A stretch of DNA of 22,709 bases from Acidilobaceae archaeon (GTDB lineage Archaea; Thermoproteota; Thermoprotei_A; Sulfolobales; Acidilobaceae), in NCBI GenBank assembly GCA_026985385.1, contig JALSQM010000152.1, forward strand, positions 1-22,709. Reading direction: 5' to 3'. The translations under genes were made by a program, and so were the position numbers. Every line of letters starts with the position of its first letter. The stretch's first letter is position 1. Shown here one piece after another: positions 1 to 5,335 of this stretch. The notes under the pieces are model-generated. The model saw only the letters and a program-made list of their open reading frames with translations, had not been told where the DNA came from and ran no database searches.

Positions 1-558
1 AAGCTCTCTTTTTGCGGTGTAGAGCTCCAAAGAATAACTACCAGTCACTAAGACGAGTACGCCAGGATATCGAATAACACCTTCGTCGACTAGGTTCTTA
101 AGCGCCAATGCCCAGTCACTATGAAAAGACGCTTCATCTATTATTAGTATGCATCTCCCATATTTCTCGATGGACTCGCTTATGATGCGTCTTAACGGCT
201 GTCGAAGACCAGACTTAGCCACTATCTTCCTTAGATCCTCGTTATCAAGGCTAATGTAGACTATTGAACGCGGATGAAAACCCGTTGAGATAGCTTCCCT
301 AATAAGTAATTTCATTAGAGTTGTCTTTCCGATTCTGCGCGGTCCACGAAAAACTCGAATTGCCCACTCTTTCCTGTATTTAATGAGTGGAAGCCAGTTA
401 TCCCTTATGGTGAAGAGTATTCTGGGCTTAATGCCACTGTGATCAGCAGCTTGTACATCTACGTCTTTAAGGTGCCATCGACTATCTCTCCACCAAACAT
501 TCGTCTCTTCCAATATCTTATATAGCTCATCTATGAGCTTGTCTTCATCTTCTCCCAA
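1..558 (-). CDS. AAA ATPase of the AAA_14 type (C-terminus beyond left edge)
   Basis: I translated this by hand from the reverse strand; it is open to the left edge, so 186 codons are visible. A P-loop GPRRIGKTTLMK lies near residue 80 and a Walker B segment ILIIDEAS near residue 145, followed by a sensor-like LVTGSYS. This layout is that of the AAA_14 ATPases common in archaea, which usually carry a DUF4143 or nuclease-like C-terminus, not visible here. The only workable start is TTG at 556-558, because an in-frame stop lies four codons upstream; it overlaps the end of the upstream RHH gene by 14 bp, so the two are probably translationally coupled. The A+T-rich composition matches the neighbouring RHH gene and differs from the chromosome to the right, suggesting transfer. 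In this family the substrate is generally unknown; a role in maintenance of a mobile element is inference. Confidence 0.8.
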   Translation of the reverse strand, partial: MGEDEDKLIDELYKILEETNVWWRDSRWHLKDVDVQAADHSGIKPRILFTIRDNWLPLIKYRKEWAIRVFRGPRRIGKTTLMKLLIREAISTGFHPRSIVYISLDNEDLRKIVAKSGLRQPLRRIISESIEKYGRCILIIDEASFHSDWALALKNLVDEGVIRYPGVLVLVTGSYSLELYTAKREL

Positions 559-871
559 TGCGCCTCACCGCATCTTCTAATTCCTTTACCTTGCGTGATA
601 ACATATTGAGTCTAACGTTTATAATGGAGAACTCCTCTTCTATTTTCCCCCAGCCCTTAGCGCTAAGGGTAGCCTCAAGAGACTCAACTATACTGTTCAT
701 TCGTTCTAAAAGGTTCTCTAACTTTTTATAGACCTCTCGTTCTTCATTAAGAGCTAGTAGGTACGCTATTACGTCACTTATACTCCCGAAGCCGTGCTTC
801 TCTTTTAGATTCTCTAGTTGCTTATAGAGTTCCTCCCTCAGGCTTAGATGTCTATAGCCGCGCTTAGGCAA
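545..871 (-). CDS. Ribbon-helix-helix DNA-binding protein with coiled-coil tail
   Basis: A 108-residue protein. Residues 5-12 (GYRHLSLR) form the predicted beta strand of an RHH (CopG/Arc/MetJ-like) fold; residues 13-42 give two helices, with the SISDVIAYLL segment as helix 2. The rest (about 47-105) is heptad-rich and charged, a likely coiled coil for oligomerisation. The start is TTG at 869-871, seven bases after GGAGGTG on the minus strand. It overlaps the downstream ATPase gene by 14 bp. The first 12 residues are nearly the same as those of the RHH protein encoded at 1161 on the other strand, so the two are paralogues facing outward from a shared palindrome array. RHH dimers typically bind short palindromes, so the array is the obvious target and autoregulation is likely. 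Antitoxin or partition-protein roles are both possible. Confidence 0.8.
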   Translation of the reverse strand: MPKRGYRHLSLREELYKQLENLKEKHGFGSISDVIAYLLALNEEREVYKKLENLLERMNSIVESLEATLSAKGWGKIEEEFSIINVRLNMLSRKVKELEDAVRRIGRR

Positions 872-1160
872 TAGTGGCCACCTCCACCTCCATAATATGA
901 TACCCCAACCCAGAGCATTACCTTAGCGGGTAGGTAATACCCCAGCTTGGGGTACCCTCCATAAAAAGATAGTGCCCTAGCTTGGAGTATATAGATTGTG
1001 ATTGCTATTGTTTCACCGCAGTCTATACGTGCACCCAGATGTTAGTTTAGAAATGTACAAGGAAAGAGATGGTACTCCAAGCTAGAGTAATGTTACTCCA
1101 ATTTGGGGTAAGGTTGATATACCCTAGCCCGGAGTATTGTAATTCAATTAGGGGTAAGAC
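872..1160. promoter_or_regulatory. Divergent control region packed with palindromic operators
   Basis: The spacer between the two outward-facing RHH genes. It holds palindrome copies at about 901, 919 (weak), 938, 973, 1073, 1094, 1120 and 1140, and a repeat-free gap from 990 to 1072. A minus-strand TATA-like CTTTTTATG at about 958-967 could drive the leftward RHH-ATPase pair; a weaker TTTAGAAA at about 1046-1053 could serve the rightward gene. The last operator copy covers the GGGG that would be the ribosome-binding site of the gene at 1161, so binding there could block its expression. The array is seen directly; promoter calls are inference. Confidence 0.6.
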
Positions 1161-1415
1161 TTGCCGCCCAAAGGCTATAGGCACGTAAGCTTAAGGGAGG
1201 AGGTCTATAAGAAGCTAGAGGAGTTTATGCGGGAGAAGGGTCTGACTAGTATTAATGATGCCGTGAGACTTCTCCTTGAGTATAGAGATATATACTCCAA
1301 GTTGGAGTACTTACTCCAAGAAGGGGTAAGACTTACTCAGAAGTGGAGTAACGTTACTCCCGCCAGGGGTAAGACTTACTCCAAGAAGCAGGGGTATATA
1401 CCCCGGGATGGGGTA
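901..1415. repeat. Array of about fourteen 17-bp palindromes (operator/iteron-like)
   Basis: The consensus is TACYCCAAGNWGGRGTA, an inverted repeat of TACYCCAA around one central base. Clear 17-bp copies start at 938, 973, 1073, 1094, 1120, 1140, 1293, 1312, 1334, 1355 and 1399; the copy at 1377 is 20 bp. Degenerate or half copies start at 901 and 919. The copy at 1293 is a perfect palindrome. Start-to-start spacing is 19-26 bp within the two dense clusters, mostly 21-22 bp, about two helical turns, so bound dimers would sit on the same DNA face. The linker GGGGTAAGACTT occurs four times (1151, 1323, 1366, 1410). A perfect 14-bp palindrome GGGGTATATACCCC sits at 1391-1404. The six copies from 1293 on lie inside a coding sequence. 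Confidence 0.9.
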
Positions 1416-1694
1416 AGACTTAAGCTGGTGCGCTGCAGGCGCGGCGTGAAAGCTCCAGACGTCTACATGAACAAGCTCGCCGAGAGGCTCGGGAAGAACC
1501 TGATATGGATCGAGCCTGAAGAAGGCACAGTCTGCTACGCCCCCGAAGAGGACCTGAAACGCTTCGCGGAGGAGCTAAACAGGCAATCTCTGAGACCAGA
1601 GGAACTCCCAGAAAAGAGCCCGGAAGCCGAGGAGGCCAGGCGGCTAGGGCTCATATACTGGGATCCCAAAGAAGAGAAATGGGAAGTAGTCTGA
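1161..1694 (+). CDS. RHH protein whose linker is encoded by the palindrome array
   Basis: A 177-residue protein starting at TTG (GGGG five bases upstream is the only ribosome-site candidate). Residues 1-43 are an RHH domain (KGYRHVSLREEVYKKLEE, then helix 2 with TSINDAVRLLL), closely related to the leftward RHH protein. Residues 45-85 are encoded by six palindrome copies and read as a low-similarity linker, because the copies fall in different codon phases. Residues 86-177 form a separate charged module (PDVYMNKLAERLGKN, then IWIEPEEGTVCYAPEEDLKRF) that I do not recognise; its DNA is more G+C-rich than the front half. The gene therefore looks mosaic: an element-type DNA-binding domain, an inserted operator array, and a C-terminal part of host-like composition. 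The product probably binds the array that lies in its own gene and promoter. Confidence 0.75.
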   Translation: MPPKGYRHVSLREEVYKKLEEFMREKGLTSINDAVRLLLEYRDIYSKLEYLLQEGVRLTQKWSNVTPARGKTYSKKQGYIPRDGVRLKLVRCRRGVKAPDVYMNKLAERLGKNLIWIEPEEGTVCYAPEEDLKRFAEELNRQSLRPEELPEKSPEAEEARRLGLIYWDPKEEKWEVV

Positions 1695-1916
1695 ACAAGG
1701 AAGAGAGGGATCCCGTCACGATACTAGGCTTCCTCAGGAGGCGCAGAGGCCACGAATCCTCCCCAGCGAACACGAATAGGCCTCAAGGGTCAGATGACGT
1801 CGGAAGACCGCATACCCCCACAACCCCACGCAGGGGCTCCAAGCTGCATAGCCTCGCCTCTACCTTACGTAGTTGATGGCTAGGTTCTACCGGAACACAG
1901 GGTAAGTGAGGAGAAA
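1695..1916. other. Short spacer without a supported gene
   Basis: This stretch, downstream of the second RHH gene, has no reading frame with a convincing ribosome-binding site or recognisable protein. It contains GTTGATGG near 1871 and CTGA near 1920, which faintly resemble C and D boxes but do not meet the consensus. Composition shifts from G+C-rich at the left to A+T-rich at the right, as would be expected near an element junction. Confidence 0.4.
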
Positions 1917-2141
1917 TCAGCTGAGGATGTAGTAGAGGCCTTCGTAGAAGAAACTTAGAAACACTTCTCGAAGATAATCAATGGAAGGAAGAAGGCTTTC
2001 TATTGCAGGTAGCCCTGTATAGACGTAAGATGCCGCCTTTCTCCCCGTATCCCTTAATGTAGGGTGTGCTGCTACCCTGGCTACTTTGTAGCCTAGCTCA
2101 GCAGCCTTGATTGAGGATTTGGCTTTCTGACTGCTAAGCAC
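1917..2141 (-). CDS. Small hypothetical protein, 74 aa, next to tRNA-Ser
   Basis: I do not recognise this protein. It starts at GTG (2139-2141), nine bases after a good ribosome-binding site GGAGGT (2151-2156 on the minus strand), which is the main reason for listing it. The N-terminus is basic and helical (KAKSSIKAAELGYKVARVAA); the C-terminus is hydrophobic and aromatic (REVFLSFFYEGLYYIL). The coding stretch is A+T-richer than the chromosome to the right, like the RHH and ATPase genes. It lies just beyond the 3' end of tRNA-Ser on the same strand, the place where archaeal integrated elements keep integrase remnants, but I see no catalytic motif of a tyrosine recombinase in it. It could be a remnant or a chance frame. 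Confidence 0.4.
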   Translation of the reverse strand: MLSSQKAKSSIKAAELGYKVARVAAHPTLRDTGRKAASYVYTGLPAIESLLPSIDYLREVFLSFFYEGLYYILS

Positions 2142-2319
2142 ACCGAGGTTACCTCCAGGTCCTGCAGGCTAGCCCTGATCGGGCGCCTGGAGTGCCTGAG
2201 CCGCGTGGGGATCTTAGCCTGCCCACCGCTTTGGTTGCGTGGCAGGAGGTCTTTTGGGCCTAGCGCGGATCCTTGCAGGAGTAGGTGGTGCATCTTGACC
2301 TGCTCCACGGGCAGGGGGG

Positions 2320-2407
2320 TGGCGCCGCGGGCGGGATTTGAACCCGCGCGGGGTCTCCCCCACCGGCTTAGCAGGCCGGCGCCCTAACCAGGCTAGGCGA
2401 CCGCGGC
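2320..2407 (-). tRNA. tRNA-Ser (anticodon GCU), CCA encoded
   Basis: On the minus strand the acceptor stem GCCGCGG (2401-2407) pairs with CCGCGGC (2324-2330). The T arm GCGGGTTCAAATCCCGC is canonical. The anticodon loop CTGCTAA is closed by CCGGC/GCCGG and gives anticodon GCT at 2370-2372. A long variable arm (GGGGGAGACCCC) is diagnostic of a class II tRNA, which with GCU means serine (AGC/AGU codons). Discriminator G is at 2323 and CCA is encoded at 2320-2322. No intron is seen. A TATA-like CTTAAAG centred near 2443 lies about 26 bp before a plausible transcript start near 2417. Confidence 0.95.
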
Positions 2408-2441
2408 GCCCTCCCTCTTGAGCCTCATGTTGTGGGGGGCT

Positions 2442-2882
2442 TTAAGTTGTGCGGGGGCCCCGCGGCCCGTCTCTCCTTTCCCGGAGGCACTCGACTAGGT
2501 GGCGTAGCAGGTCTGTCTGGGAGACTATACCCACGGGCCTCCCCTCCGCGTCGACTATCGGTACGTGCCTGACACCGGCCTCCCTCATCCTATCAGCTAT
2601 GGCTGAGAGGGGCTCCTCGGGGCTGGCTGTAACGACGTTTAGGCTCATGACATCCGAGAGCGGGGGGTTCCGGGCGGCGACCCCGGTGGCGAGGAGCCTG
2701 AGCACATCCCTAGCCGTCAGGATCCCCGCAACCCTCCCCGAGGCGTCGACCACTATGACGCTCCCAACCCCGGCCTCGTACATCAGCCTAGAGGCCTCCC
2801 AGAGCCTCGCAGTGGAGGGCGCCGTTATCGGGGGCGTAGACATGGCCAGGTACGCCGGATCCCCCAGGCAGTCCCCGCCCAA
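2442..2882 (-). CDS. Two-CBS-domain protein
   Basis: A protein of 146 residues made of two CBS domains. The first includes STPPITAPSTARLWEASRLM and VGSVIVVDASGRVAGILTARDVLR; the second includes LNVVTASPEEPLSAIADRM and VRHVPIVDAEGRPVGIVSQTDLL. Paired CBS domains (a Bateman module) bind adenosyl nucleotides and usually act as energy sensors or regulators of a partner. I chose TTG at 2880-2882 because GAGGGG (2890-2895) lies seven bases upstream and the protein then begins just before the first CBS strand. The frame stays open much further upstream, but that sequence is the SRP RNA gene, so a longer N-terminus is an artefact. The gene directly follows the SRP RNA on the same strand and may be co-transcribed with it. 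Its stop codon overlaps the TATA-like box of tRNA-Ser. Confidence 0.85.
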   Translation of the reverse strand: MGGDCLGDPAYLAMSTPPITAPSTARLWEASRLMYEAGVGSVIVVDASGRVAGILTARDVLRLLATGVAARNPPLSDVMSLNVVTASPEEPLSAIADRMREAGVRHVPIVDAEGRPVGIVSQTDLLRHLVECLRERRDGPRGPRTT

Positions 2883-2902
2883 CAGGCAACCCCTCAGCCG
2901 GA

Positions 2903-3242
2903 GGCGGCGCGCGGCCCCCAGGGACCCCCGAGGGCCCGGCCCCGAGGCGGAGCCCCCGGAGGGATCACCCCGCACCCCCGCGAACGCCGAGCGGCCGGGG
3001 GACAGGTTGCTCCCTTCCGGGCCTGGCCAGGTTCCCCCGGCTAAGGCGGTGGACACCCACCCTCCGGTGGGAGCCCCGCCACCGCCGGCCCCGCGGGACG
3101 GGAATCATCTCCCCGAGCCCCGGGGGACGCCTCGGCGGGCTCCCTCGGGGCCCCGGGTTACTGGCCCCCGCGTTGCGCCTTCGGGCGCGGCCATGCGGCC
3201 GCGGGGAGGCGGCGGCCCTCCCGGCCCTACCCGCGCGCCGGT
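2903..3242 (-). ncRNA. ffs: Signal recognition particle RNA (7S RNA)
   Basis: The minus strand at 3005-3028 reads GGCCAGGCCCGGAAGGGAG followed by CAACC, the universally conserved helix 8 of SRP RNA with its GGAA tetraloop, the SRP54 binding site. The two ends of the proposed RNA are exactly complementary: CGGCGCGCGG at 3231-3240 pairs with CCGCGCGCCG at 2905-2914, forming helix 1 as in archaeal 7S RNAs. A GTAACCCG segment near 3153-3162 matches the helix 3/4 region of archaeal SRP RNAs. The length, about 340 nt, is slightly above the usual archaeal 300-320. A TATA-like TATTAGA at 3264-3270 sits about 26 bp before the 5' end. Exact ends are uncertain by a few bases. The extreme G+C content makes several long false reading frames across it. 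Confidence 0.9.
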
Positions 3243-3263
3243 GGTACGTGGGGAGTGGCGCGG

Positions 3264-3270
3264 TCTAATA
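3264..3270. promoter_or_regulatory. TATA-like box, SRP RNA and possibly DUF131 gene
   Basis: On the minus strand TATTAGA lies about 26 bp before the deduced 5' end of the SRP RNA. On the plus strand the same bases (TCTAATA) are about 26 bp before the ATG at 3291, which would give a leaderless DUF131 mRNA. Serving both directions is inference from spacing. Confidence 0.5.
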
Positions 3271-3290
3271 GGCCTCGGCCCGCGCTCTTC

Positions 3291-3596
3291 ATGGGTGCTT
3301 GGGGGTGGTGGTTTGTGGGTGTGGATCCCTGGGTGCTCGTCGGGGCTGGGATCCTGTTGGTGCTCATAGGCTTCGCCTTGATATTCCTTGGGGTGCTCGG
3401 CGCGGCTGTCGGGGGCGGTGGGGGCGGTAAGGGTAGGGTTGAGGGTGGAGGCGTTATCATGATAGGCCCTATACCGATAATATTTGGTACGAGCTCTAAG
3501 ATGGCCGTGATAGCGGCTGTCCTGGCCGTTGTGTTGATAGTGTTGGCCCTGATCCTTATGAGGGGGGCTGGCCAGATCGTCCAGGCCCCTCACTAG
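3291..3596 (+). CDS. DUF131 (TIGR00304) small membrane protein
   Basis: About 101 residues with two membrane segments: one near residues 14-40 (WVLVGAGILLVLIGFALIF) and one near 68-92 (AVIAAVLAVVLIVLALI). Between them is a glycine-rich stretch and the family signature GGGVIMIGPIPIIFGTS, which identifies the archaeal DUF131/TIGR00304 family. The function of the family is unknown. I took the ATG at 3291, which would make the message leaderless from the TATA-like element at 3264-3270; GTG codons at 3315 and 3321, just before the first membrane segment, are alternatives. The DUF371 gene follows after 12 bp on the same strand, so the two are probably one transcript. Confidence 0.8.
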   Translation: MGAWGWWFVGVDPWVLVGAGILLVLIGFALIFLGVLGAAVGGGGGGKGRVEGGGVIMIGPIPIIFGTSSKMAVIAAVLAVVLIVLALILMRGAGQIVQAPH

Positions 3597-3608
3597 GGTG
3601 TGCTTGAT

Positions 3609-4127
3609 ATGCTCGAGTTTGAGGGGCGCTGGTTCGTATTCGACGCTTGGGGTCACGCTAACGTGAGGGCTAGGCACCGCACGACCTTCGAGGTGACTAG
3701 GGAGGACTACCTGACGCCCCGGGGGGACTGCATTATAGGTATTAGGAGCGAGGCCTCGGCCTCGGCGCTGCCCCAGTGGCTCAAGGACGGCCTGAGGAGT
3801 GGTTGGGTGGCCGTAGTGCTTCTAGCGGCGGGGGGCAGGGTCGACATAGTGGTGGGCTGGGGCGATCCCAGGATGGAGTTGAGCGACCCTGTTAGGATGG
3901 TGTTTAGGAGGAGCAACTATGTGGGCCCCGAGACCGTCATGGTGAGGGCCTCGAAGGCCGCCGCCGACCTAGACAGGGGCCTCGTCAAGGCCCTCCGGGG
4001 GGGTGCCAGGCTCAGGGTCGCGATGACTGTGGTCGAGCCTGGCAGGCTAGGCCTTCCCGGCCTCGATGTCGAGGGCGTATATGGAGAGGCGGGGGCTATA
4101 CTCGATGACCCTCCTGGACCCGAGTAG
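3609..4127 (+). CDS. DUF371 protein
   Basis: The 172-residue product begins MLEFEGRWFVFDAWGHANVRARHRTTFEVT when the pieces are joined, and continues with LTPRGDCIIGI; this GHxNVxAxHxTTxExT plus LTxRGDCIxG pattern is the signature of the archaeal DUF371 family, of unknown biochemical function. The conserved His, Asp and Cys residues are all present. The start is ATG 3609, eight bases after GGTG (3597-3600); GTG at 3600 in the same frame is possible. The last 81 bp overlap the 3' end of trm5 on the opposite strand. Confidence 0.8.
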   Translation: MLEFEGRWFVFDAWGHANVRARHRTTFEVTREDYLTPRGDCIIGIRSEASASALPQWLKDGLRSGWVAVVLLAAGGRVDIVVGWGDPRMELSDPVRMVFRRSNYVGPETVMVRASKAAADLDRGLVKALRGGARLRVAMTVVEPGRLGLPGLDVEGVYGEAGAILDDPPGPE

Positions 4128-5117
4128 CTCCGCCTCGCACCCGGACTCCTCCATAGCCCCGCGGGCCTCCTCCCAGGCGTGCTCGGGGGCGTCGGAGAGC
4201 CTGTAGAGGTGCACCCACCCCTTCCCGGCGAGGAGCCTGCAGGCGACTGGGATGAAGCGGGTGCTCTCGGTTGGGTGGTTCATGACTATCCTGTCGAAGG
4301 ATCCCCTCAGCACCTCCGGGAGTATGGCGGCGTCGGCGTGGACTACTATAACGCGCCCCCTGAGCTTGGACTTGTTCCTCCACACGTTAGCTATGGCGAG
4401 CCTGGAGGCGTGGGGGTTCAGATCCACTGAGACGGCTGTTAGCTCGTGGAGGTGCGCTGCGTGTATCGCGAAGGCCCCGTAGCCGGAGAACATGTCTAAG
4501 AATAACTCACCGTCCGAGGCCAGCTCCGCCACCCTCCTATGCTCCGCCGCCAGGCTAGGGTTAACGTAGACCTTCTCAACGTCCACTACGAACTCCAGGC
4601 CGTACTCCCTGTAGATGGTCTCGCCCACCCTCTCGCCGAGGAGTAGCTCCAGCCTAGCAAGCCTGAAGCCCCCCTCGGTGCCCCTCTTAAGGTATACCCC
4701 CCTGACTCTAGGGTGTAGCTCCATTATCCTCCGGGCGGCCTCCAGGAGCGCCTCCCTGGGCAGCCCCGGCCTCTCATTTATTATGGCGGCCTCCCCCACC
4801 ACGACGTAGCTCGACACCCCCGGGACGTGGTCGCCGACCCTGCCGGGCCTCCTATACTCCTCGAAAACGCCCACGCAAGCCTCGGCCCTCACCCCAGCCG
4901 CCCTCAGAGCCTCCAGGGCCTCACGGCTGTCCCTAACGGGGAACAGCACTCTATCCCCGCGCCTCCCCGCCTTGAGCCCCCTAGCTAGGAGCCCCCTCCC
5001 AGCCAGGATCCTCCTAGCGCGCTCGGCCTCCGGGGCGGGGACCGCGACACAGGGGCTCTCCACCGGCATCAGGCGACCCTCAACTACGGCGTGACAGGTA
5101 ACTAGTGCCGCAGCCAC
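4047..5117 (-). CDS. trm5: tRNA (guanine37-N1)-methyltransferase, Trm5 family
   Basis: A 356-residue archaeal Trm5. It transfers methyl from SAM to N1 of G37 next to the anticodon, which prevents +1 frameshifting. An N-terminal D1-like domain (to about residue 110, ending near SSYVVVGEAAIIN) is followed by the characteristic HPRVRGVYLKRG and ELLLGERVGETIYREYGLEF segments, then a class I methyltransferase fold: VDVEKVYVNPSLAAEHRRVAE, SAM-binding motif I DMFSGYGAFAIHAA near residue 208, acidic VSVDLNPHAS, and NHPTES near 280 in place of the usual N(L/P)P catalytic loop. The start is GTG 5117, without a strong ribosome site. Archaeal Trm5 includes subtypes, some of which also make wyosine precursors; I cannot assign the subtype. 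The end overlaps the DUF371 gene in antisense orientation by 81 bp. Confidence 0.9.
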   Translation of the reverse strand: MAAALVTCHAVVEGRLMPVESPCVAVPAPEAERARRILAGRGLLARGLKAGRRGDRVLFPVRDSREALEALRAAGVRAEACVGVFEEYRRPGRVGDHVPGVSSYVVVGEAAIINERPGLPREALLEAARRIMELHPRVRGVYLKRGTEGGFRLARLELLLGERVGETIYREYGLEFVVDVEKVYVNPSLAAEHRRVAELASDGELFLDMFSGYGAFAIHAAHLHELTAVSVDLNPHASRLAIANVWRNKSKLRGRVIVVHADAAILPEVLRGSFDRIVMNHPTESTRFIPVACRLLAGKGWVHLYRLSDAPEHAWEEARGAMEESGCEAELLGSRRVIEYSPRLSIYALDIEAGKA

Positions 5118-5218
5118 TCAGCTAGAGGGCCCCCCGGGCAGAGAATAGCTTTCAGGGGGCCGTGAGGAGGCCTTACCAGCCGATCTGGGGTGGGGAGGTT
5201 TTCGCGCTCCGAGCCCCC

Positions 5219-5284
5219 CGGGATGATGAGGCGGTTACCCGGCCCCGATGTTCACGGTGAGGTTCGAGGTCGCGGTCTGACCTC
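5219..5284 (+). ncRNA. Probable C/D box guide sRNA
   Basis: Within the 218-bp gap between trm5 and nadK lie a perfect C box ATGATGA (5223-5229) and D box CTGA (5277-5280), with an internal D'-like CCGA (5245-5248) and C'-like GTGAGGT (5257-5263). The spacers are 15 nt (C to D') and 13 nt (C' to D), and D'-C' are 8 nt apart, all close to the usual archaeal C/D sRNA geometry. GG before the C box can pair with CC after the D box. The guide upstream of D is TTCGAGGTCGCGGT. Such RNAs direct 2'-O-methylation five nucleotides upstream of the D/D' box. The target is not established. Confidence 0.6.
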
Positions 5285-5295
5285 CAGCGGGAAGC

Positions 5296-5330
5296 GCTAA
5301 TACCTCGTGGGCCACGGCGCTTGTGGGGTG
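5296..5330 (+). promoter_or_regulatory. nadK promoter and ribosome-binding site
   Basis: A TATA-like GCTAATAC (5296-5303) is followed by GGGGTG (5325-5330), five bases before the ATG at 5336. This supports that ATG over the in-frame TTG at 5321. A leader of only about 10 bases is predicted. Confidence 0.45.
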
Positions 5331-5335
5331 CGCGC

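Noticed and set aside
901..1415. CRISPR array
   Set aside because: Units are 17-bp palindromes at 19-26 bp spacing with spacers of only 2-9 bp; there are no 25-40 bp spacers, and half the copies are inside a gene.
1679..1876. 65-codon frame overlapping the second RHH gene's end
   Set aside because: No ribosome-binding site, low-complexity Arg/Ser/Pro content and no similarity to anything I recognise.
1871..1923. Second C/D box sRNA candidate
   Set aside because: The C box (TTGATGG) deviates from RTGATGA and the internal boxes are badly spaced.
2093..2308. Minus-strand 71-codon frame before tRNA-Ser
   Set aside because: It overlaps a better-supported small frame, has no ribosome site and no protein-like pattern.
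2449..3369. Long plus-strand reading frame of 306 codons
   Set aside because: It runs antisense to the CBS gene and across the SRP RNA; it is Pro/Arg-rich with no domain and is explained by high G+C content.
3105..3677. Minus-strand frame of 190 codons
   Set aside because: It covers the 5' part of the SRP RNA and is antisense to the DUF131 gene; its His/Pro/Thr-rich low-complexity content is a shadow.
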